A DNA stretch of 6,765 nt from Eubacterium limosum (GTDB lineage Bacteria > Bacillota > Clostridia > Eubacteriales > Eubacteriaceae), in the NCBI GenBank assembly GCA_959020865.1, contig CAUEUD010000191.1:1-6765 (forward strand). Reading direction: 5' to 3'. A program made the position numbers and the translations under genes. The stretch's first letter is position 1. Every line of letters starts with the position of its first letter. The notes under the pieces were generated by a model. The model worked only from the letters and a program-made list of their open reading frames with translations, was not told the origin of the DNA and did no database searches. Of this stretch, positions 1-5,168 are shown piece after piece.

Positions 1-37
1 AATTTTTATGTACGGATCACAGAAGAAAAATAATGAG

Positions 38-80
38 ACGAACGCTGAGCAGTTTTGTACTGTGTCAGCGTTCGTTTTTT
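38..80. terminator. Intrinsic terminator between the histidine kinase gene and the left edge, probably bidirectional
   Basis: An 11-bp perfect stem (ACGAACGCTGA at 38-48 with TCAGCGTTCGT at 65-75) is extended inside by CAGT/ACTG (50-53 with 59-62) around a five-base loop. On the plus strand it is followed by a run of six T (75-80), so it would stop a rightward transcript entering from beyond the left edge. On the minus strand the bases after the hairpin (37 down to 22) are T-rich but broken, so it can also end the kinase operon, whose stop codon lies 13 bases away. The stem and T-run are seen directly; two-way use is inferred. Confidence 0.88.
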
Positions 81-88
81 AATACGCA

Positions 89-1528
89 CTATTCCTCCCG
101 CGGTAAATTAGCATCTTTTTCCTGCGCAGTGAGAAATACTGGCAGAACAATTTTGACAGAAAAGCACTTGTTTTTCTGACTCTCAAAAGTTATTTTGCCG
201 GCCATAACGCCCACCACCTTTTTTACAATGAAAAGGCCAAGGCCGTGATTCTGCACAGCGCTCTCCTGCTCGTTTTGGATATAATGGGTGGCGTTTCGGA
301 TTTGTTCAAGCTTTTCAGGCCCGGCCCCAATCCCGTTATCCGATACTACCAGCTCCAGCCTCTCCCCTCTTTTTTCCATCTTCACCAGAATATCACAGCC
401 ATCCGGGTTATGCCGGATGCTGTTTTGTATCAGATTGACAAGGGCCCTCTCAAAGAGTCTGGCATCCCCCTTTACCAGACATCCACCGCAGTCGTCACTG
501 TAATCAAAATCAATAGTATACTGCTCTGGAAGACCATTGTTTAAAGTGTCGCTGATAACCTGGCGCAGGCATTCCATAACATCTATGGGCTCAAGGCACA
601 GGGGCTGCATTTCATATTCCAGCTTTGACGCCAGATTCAGATCATTGACCAGTGAACGGATACGCAGGGTTTGATGGCTGATGGTTTCCCCTGCCTGCCG
701 GGTTTCGGTATCATCGCTTGTCTTAAGCCCCTCGGCGTAGCCAAGGATAACGGACAATGGCGTTCGGATATCATGGGATACTCCGGCAATCCAGTTTGCG
801 CGTGCGCTGTCCTTTTTTTTAAGAGCTTCATTTTTTTCTGACAATATGGCCGAGGTCTGATTAATGCTCGCGAACAGCTCTGAGAATGCTCCTTTTTCTT
901 TGAGCTTAACCGGACGATCTCTGGAAAGTGCCTCTAATCCTGCCACTACATTTTTGACAGGGCGCATCATCAGGGTTCCGCTGATGATATAAATCACCAT
1001 GATCACCAGCAGATTGAGCGCCAGCATAAGGGGCAGAGCCTGGGTAATGGTCTTTTGAAGCACTGGTATGCTGTAATACTTGTCCCCGAGACGCATGTAG
1101 CTGTCCTTTGGAAAGCCCAAAACTAACAGGCCATTGGGATTTTCCCAGGTAAAGGCCGGGTAGTCTTTCAGGTAATAGCGCGAAAAACCAGCGATATCTG
1201 TTGGTGTGAAATGGCTGGGTATTTCCGGGGGCGCATGGTCACTCCAGATAACATCACTGGTCGCATTGTCAATGAGGATGGCCCAGGCGCCACTCTCTGC
1301 AAGCAGGGTTTTTCCCTCCTCCGAAAGCTCAAGTGTACCGCTTTCACTTTTCAGCAGGCCATCGGATACCTTTTCGATGATCGCGCCTGGCGACTCCTTC
1401 AAATTTCCAGTTACCGGATAGACTGCGACCGCATAGCCCAAATACAGATTGAGGACAAAGAGCACAACAATGGAAAGCATGATTAAAACCATATAGCGTC
1501 TGAAAAAAAAGCGGATATGCTTAAACAT
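89..1528 (-). CDS. Membrane sensor histidine kinase of a two-component system, lantibiotic/antimicrobial-peptide-sensing type
   Basis: This 479-residue protein should sit in the cytoplasmic membrane, sense an outside signal and phosphorylate the regulator encoded just upstream. Helices at about 13-36 and 163-187 enclose an extracytoplasmic domain of roughly 125 residues rich in aromatics (W82, W95, the YYLKDYP stretch 118-124, W128). A HAMP-like linker follows (about 188-240, P190). The catalytic core is complete: H-box GVSHDIRTP with phospho-accepting H252, N-box with N365 and N369, G1 box SDNGIG (396-401) and G2 box HGLGL (429-432 region). The start is set by AGAGGAG (1536-1542) seven bases upstream, overlapping the regulator's stop; the intergenic gap is 12 bases, so the pair is co-transcribed and probably translationally coupled. 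The sensor region recalls kinases beside LanFEG/Cpr-type transporters in Clostridia (from memory, not searched). The ligand is inferred from context. Catalytic function is near certain; specificity is moderate. Confidence 0.95.
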   Translation of the reverse strand: MFKHIRFFFRRYMVLIMLSIVVLFVLNLYLGYAVAVYPVTGNLKESPGAIIEKVSDGLLKSESGTLELSEEGKTLLAESGAWAILIDNATSDVIWSDHAPPEIPSHFTPTDIAGFSRYYLKDYPAFTWENPNGLLVLGFPKDSYMRLGDKYYSIPVLQKTITQALPLMLALNLLVIMVIYIISGTLMMRPVKNVVAGLEALSRDRPVKLKEKGAFSELFASINQTSAILSEKNEALKKKDSARANWIAGVSHDIRTPLSVILGYAEGLKTSDDTETRQAGETISHQTLRIRSLVNDLNLASKLEYEMQPLCLEPIDVMECLRQVISDTLNNGLPEQYTIDFDYSDDCGGCLVKGDARLFERALVNLIQNSIRHNPDGCDILVKMEKRGERLELVVSDNGIGAGPEKLEQIRNATHYIQNEQESAVQNHGLGLFIVKKVVGVMAGKITFESQKNKCFSVKIVLPVFLTAQEKDANLPREE

Positions 1529-1540
1529 AATCTTGCTCCT

Positions 1541-2236
1541 CTATTTATTTACTAACAATTTATAGCCCAGCCCTTTGACTGTAATAAGTGACTTTGGATG
1601 GCTGGGGTCAGCCTCGATTTTTTCCCGGATACGCCCGATATGAGCCATGAGCGGTTTTTCATAGCCATAGCTGTCGCCCTCCCATACAAAATTACAGAGG
1701 GCGCCGATGGTTACGATTTTCCCTGCGTTTTCATAGAGCTTTTGAAGAATGGCGTGCTCTTTGGCCGTAAGGGGCAGAAGCTCCTCTCCCCTGATAATCT
1801 CAGCGCGGTCCAGATCGACTGTGGCGTCAGCCAGAGTAAAGGTCGGCGCTTCATTTTTATAGGCACGTTTTAAAATAGCATTGATCCTAAACACAAGCTC
1901 CTGCGGCAAAAAGGGCTTGATAATATAATCATCCGCTCCCAGACCAAAGCCGGTGAACCGGTCCTCGGCATTGCCTCTGGCTGATAAAAAAAGCACCGGG
2001 ATATCCGAAGAGGCACGGATGAATTTGAGCAGCTCAAAACCCTCACCATCTGGCAGCATCACATCAAGTACGGACATATCCGGAGCTTTTTCCAGGAAAA
2101 CGGTCATTCCCTCGGCCACACTCGACGCTGTATAAACCTTCGCAAAGCCTTCATTTTTGAGTATCTTAAGCACCAGCTTTAAAAGCTCTGGTTCATCGTC
2201 GACCAGAAGAATGCCTTTATCTTTGATGTAATCCAT
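1541..2236 (-). CDS. OmpR/PhoB-family response regulator, partner of the adjacent kinase
   Basis: A 231-residue cytoplasmic transcription factor. The receiver domain (about 7-122) has the acidic pair D13-D14, phospho-acceptor D58 in VLDVMLPD, switch residue S85 and the invariant K107 in IIKPF. A winged-helix DNA-binding domain (about 133-229) carries the recognition-helix region around 183-206 and the closing GLGYKL wing motif (222-227). The length is normal for the family. I place the start at 2236: AGGAGGT (2243-2249) lies six bases upstream, and an in-frame ATG at 2272 overlaps the likely -10 element and so would lie outside the transcript. It is the first gene of the regulator-kinase operon and is divergent from the ABC transporter genes. 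It probably controls the transporter, and perhaps itself, from the direct repeat at 2301-2320. Identity as an OmpR-type regulator is secure; the target is inferred. Confidence 0.95.
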   Translation of the reverse strand: MDYIKDKGILLVDDEPELLKLVLKILKNEGFAKVYTASSVAEGMTVFLEKAPDMSVLDVMLPDGEGFELLKFIRASSDIPVLFLSARGNAEDRFTGFGLGADDYIIKPFLPQELVFRINAILKRAYKNEAPTFTLADATVDLDRAEIIRGEELLPLTAKEHAILQKLYENAGKIVTIGALCNFVWEGDSYGYEKPLMAHIGRIREKIEADPSHPKSLITVKGLGYKLLVNK

Positions 2237-2242
2237 AATTTT

Positions 2243-2249
2243 ACCTCCT
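2243..2249 (-). promoter_or_regulatory. Ribosome binding site that decides the response regulator start
   Basis: The minus strand reads AGGAGGT, a near-perfect Shine-Dalgarno sequence, six bases before the ATG at 2236-2234. No comparable site precedes the upstream in-frame ATG at 2272, so the shorter 231-residue protein is preferred. Confidence 0.9.
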
Positions 2250-2260
2250 GTTCTAAAGGG

Positions 2261-2269
2261 ATTATACCA
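2261..2269 (-). promoter_or_regulatory. Extended -10 promoter of the regulator-kinase operon
   Basis: On the minus strand this reads TGGTATAAT: a perfect TATAAT preceded by the TGn of an extended -10 element. There is no good -35 at 17 bp (ACCGGA), which fits extended -10 promoters and also promoters that need an activator. Transcription would start near 2254, giving a leader of under 20 bases that contains only the ribosome binding site. Confidence 0.65.
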
Positions 2270-2300
2270 CATTCTAAGCGTCTTCCGGTGCCACAGACAA

Positions 2301-2320
2301 AAAAGTAGACTAAAAGTAGA
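2301..2320. promoter_or_regulatory. Putative response-regulator operator: AAAAGTAGA direct repeat, 11-bp period
   Basis: AAAAGTAGA occurs at 2301-2309 and again at 2312-2320 with two bases between, so the copies lie on the same DNA face one helical turn apart. OmpR-family dimers bind such head-to-tail repeats with 10-11 bp spacing; known lantibiotic regulators such as SpaR use this geometry. The repeat lies between the two divergent promoters, 15 bp upstream of the -35 of the transporter operon and 34 bp upstream of the regulator's own -10 hexamer. The repeat is seen; the binding protein is inferred. Confidence 0.6.
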
Positions 2321-2335
2321 ATGGCTGTAAAGTAT

Positions 2336-2363
2336 TTGTGAAGTGGCGGTGGTAAGCTATAAA
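2336..2363 (+). promoter_or_regulatory. Probable sigma-A promoter of the ABC transporter operon
   Basis: TTGTGA (2336-2341) and TATAAA (2358-2363) are separated by 16 bp. The -10 overlaps an inverted repeat (TAAGCT 2353-2358, AGCTTA 2365-2370). Transcription would begin near 2370 and leave about 19 bases before the first ATG at 2389, including AAGGAG at 2375-2380. The -35 is imperfect, which suits a promoter activated from the repeat just upstream. Confidence 0.55.
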
Positions 2364-2388
2364 CAGCTTAGAAAAAGGAGTAGAAAAA

Positions 2389-3297
2389 ATGAAAAATATT
2401 ATTGAGACAAAAAAACTTTGCAAGGAATACGATTCAATCTATCGTGTTAAACACTTAAATCTCCGAGTGCGTGAAGGTGAGGTTTATGGCTTTCTGGGGC
2501 CAAACGGCGCCGGAAAGTCCACTACCATGAAGATGCTTCTGGGCCTGGCGCATCCCACCTCCGGAGATATTACAGTTTTCGGAAAACCCTTCACAGCAGA
2601 GAACCGCCTGGATATTTTAAAGCATACTGGCTCGCTCATTGAGTCGCCGTCCTATTATGGACATCTGACCGCCCGCGAGAACATGCATATTTTGCAGAAG
2701 CTCTCGAATATTTCTGAAAAGGACACCCTTGAGGCCCTGCGCATCGTGCGGCTTGACAACCAGCTGGACAAAAAAGTCAGCCAGTTCTCCTTTGGCATGA
2801 AGCAGCGCCTTGGTATCGCCATGGCCATCGCAGGCTTCCCGAAGCTTCTGATCCTCGATGAGCCTACCAACGGCCTTGACCCTGCGGGAATCGAGGAAAT
2901 CCGCGAATTGATCAAATCCCTTCCCTCAAAGTACGGCATTACTGTAATGATTTCAAGCCATCTGCTCAGCGAAATCGACCAGATGGCCACCACTTGCGGC
3001 ATTATCAATCATGGAGAGCTTATCTTTCAGGGCAGTCTGAAATCTCTGTACGCGTACAGCAGTGCCAGTATAGCTTTTAAAACCAGCAACCCGGTCGCTA
3101 CAGAAGCGCTTCTGCACCGTATGAAGCCACAAATAGAAAATGATGCTGTTCTTGTCCATGGTATTGACGATAAAATGACCGCGCGGATCAACCGCCTGCT
3201 CATTGAAAAGGGGATTGATGTCTACCGCATTGATGAGCACGCACTGAGCCTCGAGGATATTTTCCTGAAGCTTACCGGTAAAGGAGGCGCGTTATAA
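2389..3297 (+). CDS. ABC transporter ATP-binding protein, lantibiotic-immunity LanF/BcrA type
   Basis: This 302-residue cytoplasmic ATPase drives the two permeases encoded next to it. Visible motifs are Walker A GPNGAGKST (37-45), signature SFGMKQRLG (134-142), Walker B LLILDE (153-158), D-loop NGLDP (161-165) and switch histidine H191. Where most ABC proteins have the Q-loop glutamine there is glutamate, E85 in SLIESPSYYG; this E-loop is a described hallmark of LanF immunity ATPases. The signature has SFG where SGG is usual, which from memory is common in the BcrA/LanF group. The C-terminal extension (about 215-302) is typical of exporters of this family. The start follows AAGGAG (2375-2380) by eight bases. 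The stop overlaps the next ATG by one base (TAATG), so the genes are coupled. Expected role: removal of a lantibiotic, bacitracin-like or other membrane-active peptide. ATPase identity is near certain; substrate class is good inference. Confidence 0.95.
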   Translation: MKNIIETKKLCKEYDSIYRVKHLNLRVREGEVYGFLGPNGAGKSTTMKMLLGLAHPTSGDITVFGKPFTAENRLDILKHTGSLIESPSYYGHLTARENMHILQKLSNISEKDTLEALRIVRLDNQLDKKVSQFSFGMKQRLGIAMAIAGFPKLLILDEPTNGLDPAGIEEIRELIKSLPSKYGITVMISSHLLSEIDQMATTCGIINHGELIFQGSLKSLYAYSSASIAFKTSNPVATEALLHRMKPQIENDAVLVHGIDDKMTARINRLLIEKGIDVYRIDEHALSLEDIFLKLTGKGGAL

Positions 3298-4046
3298 TGA
3301 CCTATTTAAAACTGGAATTTTACAAACTGAAACGCCGCAAAATCTTTTTGACAACGACAGCCATTCTGCTGATCCAGGCTGTCTGGGTCATTGCCGCTAC
3401 AGACCAATATTTATCGAGAGGACGAATGCTTGATTTCCCCTGGGAATCCTTGCTCATGACCTTTACCTCCATGCAGGTGATTTTCTTTCCCATTGCCGCC
3501 GCAGTGCTCAGCAGCCGCATATGCGATATTGAACATATGGGCAATACTCTGAAATGGCTGGAAACCACCTCTGAAACCAGAAGCCGCCTTTACCTTGCCA
3601 AATTTACTGCCAGCAACCTGCTGCTCTTAATATCCTCCTTCATCACCTTTGGTACCCTGATCGTCTATGGCTTTTTCGTCAAGGCTTTCTCAGCTTCCTT
3701 TCCCGTCACAGCCTTTCTGACCGCCCTTGTGGGGACAGCTCTGGTTAACGCAGCTTTGCTCGCCTTTTTCCAGGCGATCGCGCTGTATTTTAAAAACCAG
3801 CTCATCGTGATGGTCGCAGGCATTGTTTTCGGCTTTCTGGGAATCATGGGGAGCCTGCTTCCCTCCGCTTTGAGGCATCTGGTTTTATCCTGCTACTATC
3901 TGGATTTATCCCCGGCTGTCATGGCATATCCCTCTGGGGAAATCCGGCTGACAGCAGTGCCTGTCTGGCCATTTGCCGTCGCGCTTTTTCTGGGCATTAT
4001 CCTCTATCTTGCGGGGCGTTACTGCCTTAGCAAAAAAGAGTTTTGA
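3297..4046 (+). CDS. ABC transporter permease, probable MutE/EpiE (LanE) type
   Basis: A 249-residue integral membrane protein, first of two permeases served by the ATPase just upstream. A short basic N-terminus (KLKRRK, 10-15) leads into about six hydrophobic segments: roughly 16-35, 53-72, 103-129, 137-163, 167-190 and 224-241. The loop between helices 2 and 3 has the ABC-2-like pattern of an acidic residue (E79) followed by a W and an ETTSETRSRLYLAK stretch (89-102), probably the coupling region facing the ATPase. The ATG overlaps the ATPase stop by one base, and AAGGAGG (3281-3287) lies nine bases before it inside the ATPase gene. The size and second position in the operon match LanE of LanFEG transporters. 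Permease identity is strong; assignment as LanE and not LanG rests on gene order and length. Confidence 0.9.
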   Translation: MTYLKLEFYKLKRRKIFLTTTAILLIQAVWVIAATDQYLSRGRMLDFPWESLLMTFTSMQVIFFPIAAAVLSSRICDIEHMGNTLKWLETTSETRSRLYLAKFTASNLLLLISSFITFGTLIVYGFFVKAFSASFPVTAFLTALVGTALVNAALLAFFQAIALYFKNQLIVMVAGIVFGFLGIMGSLLPSALRHLVLSCYYLDLSPAVMAYPSGEIRLTAVPVWPFAVALFLGIILYLAGRYCLSKKEF

Positions 4047-4058
4047 AAGGAGTCTGTT

Positions 4059-4793
4059 ATGTTTAAAAATGCTGTTTTAGCTGAAAGCCTAAAGCTTAAG
4101 GGCTCAAAAATCGCTTTGCCTGTAATTCTTCTGCCCCTGATCAGTGTTCTGCTTGGCAGCGGCAACTTTGCTGCCAACCCTCACGAGCTTACCAACGGGT
4201 GGTACAGTCTCTGGACACAGGTCGCTCTGTTTTACGGCTATTTCTTTTATCCAATCATTATTTCCATCTGCTGTGCGTACACCATACAGCTTGAAAAGAG
4301 CAACCATAACTGGAACGCAATGATGACCTGCCCAGTTCGACCGGGAGCTGTTATCCTGTCAAAGCTTATTGTCACCTCCACAGTCAGCCTGATTGTCCAG
4401 GCTTTTCTGGTAATACTCTATCTGACAGCCGGACTGCTCCTCGGCGTCAAAGGCGGCTTTCCACTGGATATTGTAAATTTCAGCCTCTGCGGCCTTGCAG
4501 CCTCCATCGCAGTAGCGGCCGTTCAACTTTATTTATCCATGATCGTTAAAAGCTTTGCTCTGCCCATCGGCATCTGTCTGGGCACCTGTGTGCTGGGGTT
4601 GGGGCTTTGCGTCACTGGCCTGTGGATGCTCTATCCTACTTCCCTGCTGGTCAAGGGCTTTGGCGCGCTGAACCAGGCAGCCCTCAGCCCACTTGAGCAT
4701 ATTTTGTTCTTTATCCTCTGCGCTGCGTATACCCTTGTTTTCACAGGGCTGGCAATCCACCGTCTTACAAAGCGGGACACCGCCACATCGTAG
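4059..4793 (+). CDS. ABC transporter permease, probable MutG (LanG) type
   Basis: A 244-residue membrane protein that should pair with the preceding permease to form the transmembrane channel. Hydrophobic segments lie at about 17-35, 53-75, 100-128, 138-160, 166-190 and 213-235. The loop after helix 2 (E79 to K102, containing HNWNAMMTCPVRPG) has the acidic residue, W and later K pattern of ABC-2 lantibiotic permeases. It starts 12 bases after the upstream stop, with AAAGGAG (4046-4052) six bases before the ATG. The TAG stop ends on the first base of the palindromic repeat at 4793, so the last few codons (ending KRDTATS) may have been set by arrival of that repeat. It is the last gene of the operon; no LanI lipoprotein or peptide-modification gene follows. 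Function is strong; the LanG label is inferred. Confidence 0.9.
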   Translation: MFKNAVLAESLKLKGSKIALPVILLPLISVLLGSGNFAANPHELTNGWYSLWTQVALFYGYFFYPIIISICCAYTIQLEKSNHNWNAMMTCPVRPGAVILSKLIVTSTVSLIVQAFLVILYLTAGLLLGVKGGFPLDIVNFSLCGLAASIAVAAVQLYLSMIVKSFALPIGICLGTCVLGLGLCVTGLWMLYPTSLLVKGFGALNQAALSPLEHILFFILCAAYTLVFTGLAIHRLTKRDTATS

Positions 4794-4821
4794 ACAGGAT
4801 ACGTCGAAACGGCGTATCCTG
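4793..4821 (+). repeat. Palindromic repeat, left copy, abutting the permease stop codon
   Basis: A 12-bp stem (CAGGATACGTCG at 4795-4806 with CGGCGTATCCTG at 4810-4821, one G-U wobble) encloses an AAA loop. No T-run follows on either strand, so it is not a standard intrinsic terminator, though it could stabilise the 3' end of the transporter mRNA. Its 29 bases recur at 5048-5082 with one substitution and a 6-base insertion. Its first base is the G of the permease TAG stop. Confidence 0.8.
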
Positions 4822-4986
4822 AGCGGGTCAAAAAACCTGAGAGACGAAACCTTTTACCTAAGGAAGGAAAAAGCGTCCTGCGGGCACTGCCTACTCATCT
4901 GTATCTTTTTCATGAATGTTGATACCTGATCTCGTCAATGTCCGGCTGTTCCGGTAAAGCAGTTTGATTCCTGACCGTTTACCACA

Positions 4987-5023
4987 GCGCCTGGATCTTT
5001 TTTCTTATCTGGATAAAAGGCGC
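4987..5023. other. Weak hairpin in the intergenic block
   Basis: GCGCCT (4987-4992) pairs with AGGCGC (5018-5023) around a 25-base AT-rich loop containing a T-run. CTGGAT occurs on both sides of the loop (4991-4996 and 5009-5014). The stem is short and the loop long, so this may be chance. Confidence 0.25.
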
Positions 5024-5047
5024 AGTCTCGGGTTGCTCCACTTCTTT

Positions 5048-5084
5048 GACAGACTGACGATACGTCGAAACGACGTATCCTGTC
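5048..5084 (+). repeat. Palindromic repeat, right copy, with a 6-base insertion
   Basis: GATACGTCG (5059-5067), AAA loop, CGACGTATC (5071-5079) form a perfect 9-bp stem. GACAG (5048-5052) would pair with CTGTC (5080-5084) to make a 14-bp stem if the six bases ACTGAC (5053-5058) bulge out. Compared with the left copy, this looks like the same element with those six bases inserted in one arm. No T-run follows. Confidence 0.78.
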
Positions 5085-5100
5085 CTGCGCATAACAATTT

Positions 5101-5143
5101 AAAAAAGGTTTCTGCCGGCGATTAACCAGCAGAAACCTTTTTT
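5101..5143. terminator. Strong bidirectional intrinsic terminator between convergent genes
   Basis: A perfect 15-bp inverted repeat, AAAAAAGGTTTCTGC (5101-5115) with GCAGAAACCTTTTTT (5129-5143), encloses a 13-base loop. The A-run on one side and the T-run on the other give a GC-containing stem followed by six U in both directions. It lies 25 bases past the kinase stop on the minus strand and also terminates rightward transcription from the transporter operon, whose last gene ends about 300 bases earlier. Confidence 0.93.
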
Positions 5144-5168
5144 ATAAAATACTAACAGGGGTTAAGTG

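Larger units (their letters stand above)
4793..5084. repeat. 292-bp gene-free block bounded by palindromic repeats, possible small mobile element
   Basis: The block begins with GACAGGATACGTCG (4793-4806) and ends with its exact reverse complement (5071-5084), a perfect 14-bp terminal inverted repeat. I find no convincing gene inside: the only longer open frame crossing it (4693-4929, plus) starts within the permease in another frame and has no sensible protein or ribosome binding site. Because both ends are palindromes with the same AAA loop orientation, the pair can equally be read as direct copies of one short extragenic repeat. No target-site duplication is evident. The inverted ends are seen; mobility is a hypothesis. 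Confidence 0.4.

Noticed and set aside
245..544. Plus-strand open frames antisense to the histidine kinase, and similar antisense frames over the regulator, ATPase, permeases and FGGY kinase
   Set aside because: All are shadows of well-supported genes with intact family motifs on the other strand, and none has a start signal of its own.
2301..2384. A third copy of the operator motif (AAAGTA at 2329-2334, GTAGA at 2380-2384)
   Set aside because: The partial matches are out of the 11-bp phase, and the second lies in the ribosome binding site spacer, so they are probably chance.
4820..4850. The minus strand reads GTCTCTCAGG then a T-run and GACC, resembling the end of a glycine riboswitch
   Set aside because: No GGAGAG-type 5' half or conserved core is found upstream, and the transcript would run antisense into the permease gene.
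4693..4929. Plus-strand 78-codon open frame running from inside the second permease into the intergenic block
   Set aside because: It starts out of frame within the permease gene, has no ribosome binding site, and its translation has low-complexity, shadow-like composition.
4836..4950. CTGAGAG at about 4838 and ACCTGATCT at about 4924 look like pieces of a TPP riboswitch
   Set aside because: The conserved spacing, the pyrimidine-binding and pyrophosphate-binding helices and the GCGTAGGGA-like end are missing, and no thiamine gene follows.
4793..5084. CRISPR array or integron-type array from the repeated palindromes
   Set aside because: There are only two copies, about 255 bp apart, with a single long intervening segment and no cas or integrase genes.
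4794..5168. A lantibiotic precursor peptide or LanI lipoprotein gene after the transporter operon
   Set aside because: No small frame with a ribosome binding site, Cys/Ser/Thr-rich core, or lipobox signal peptide was found on either strand.
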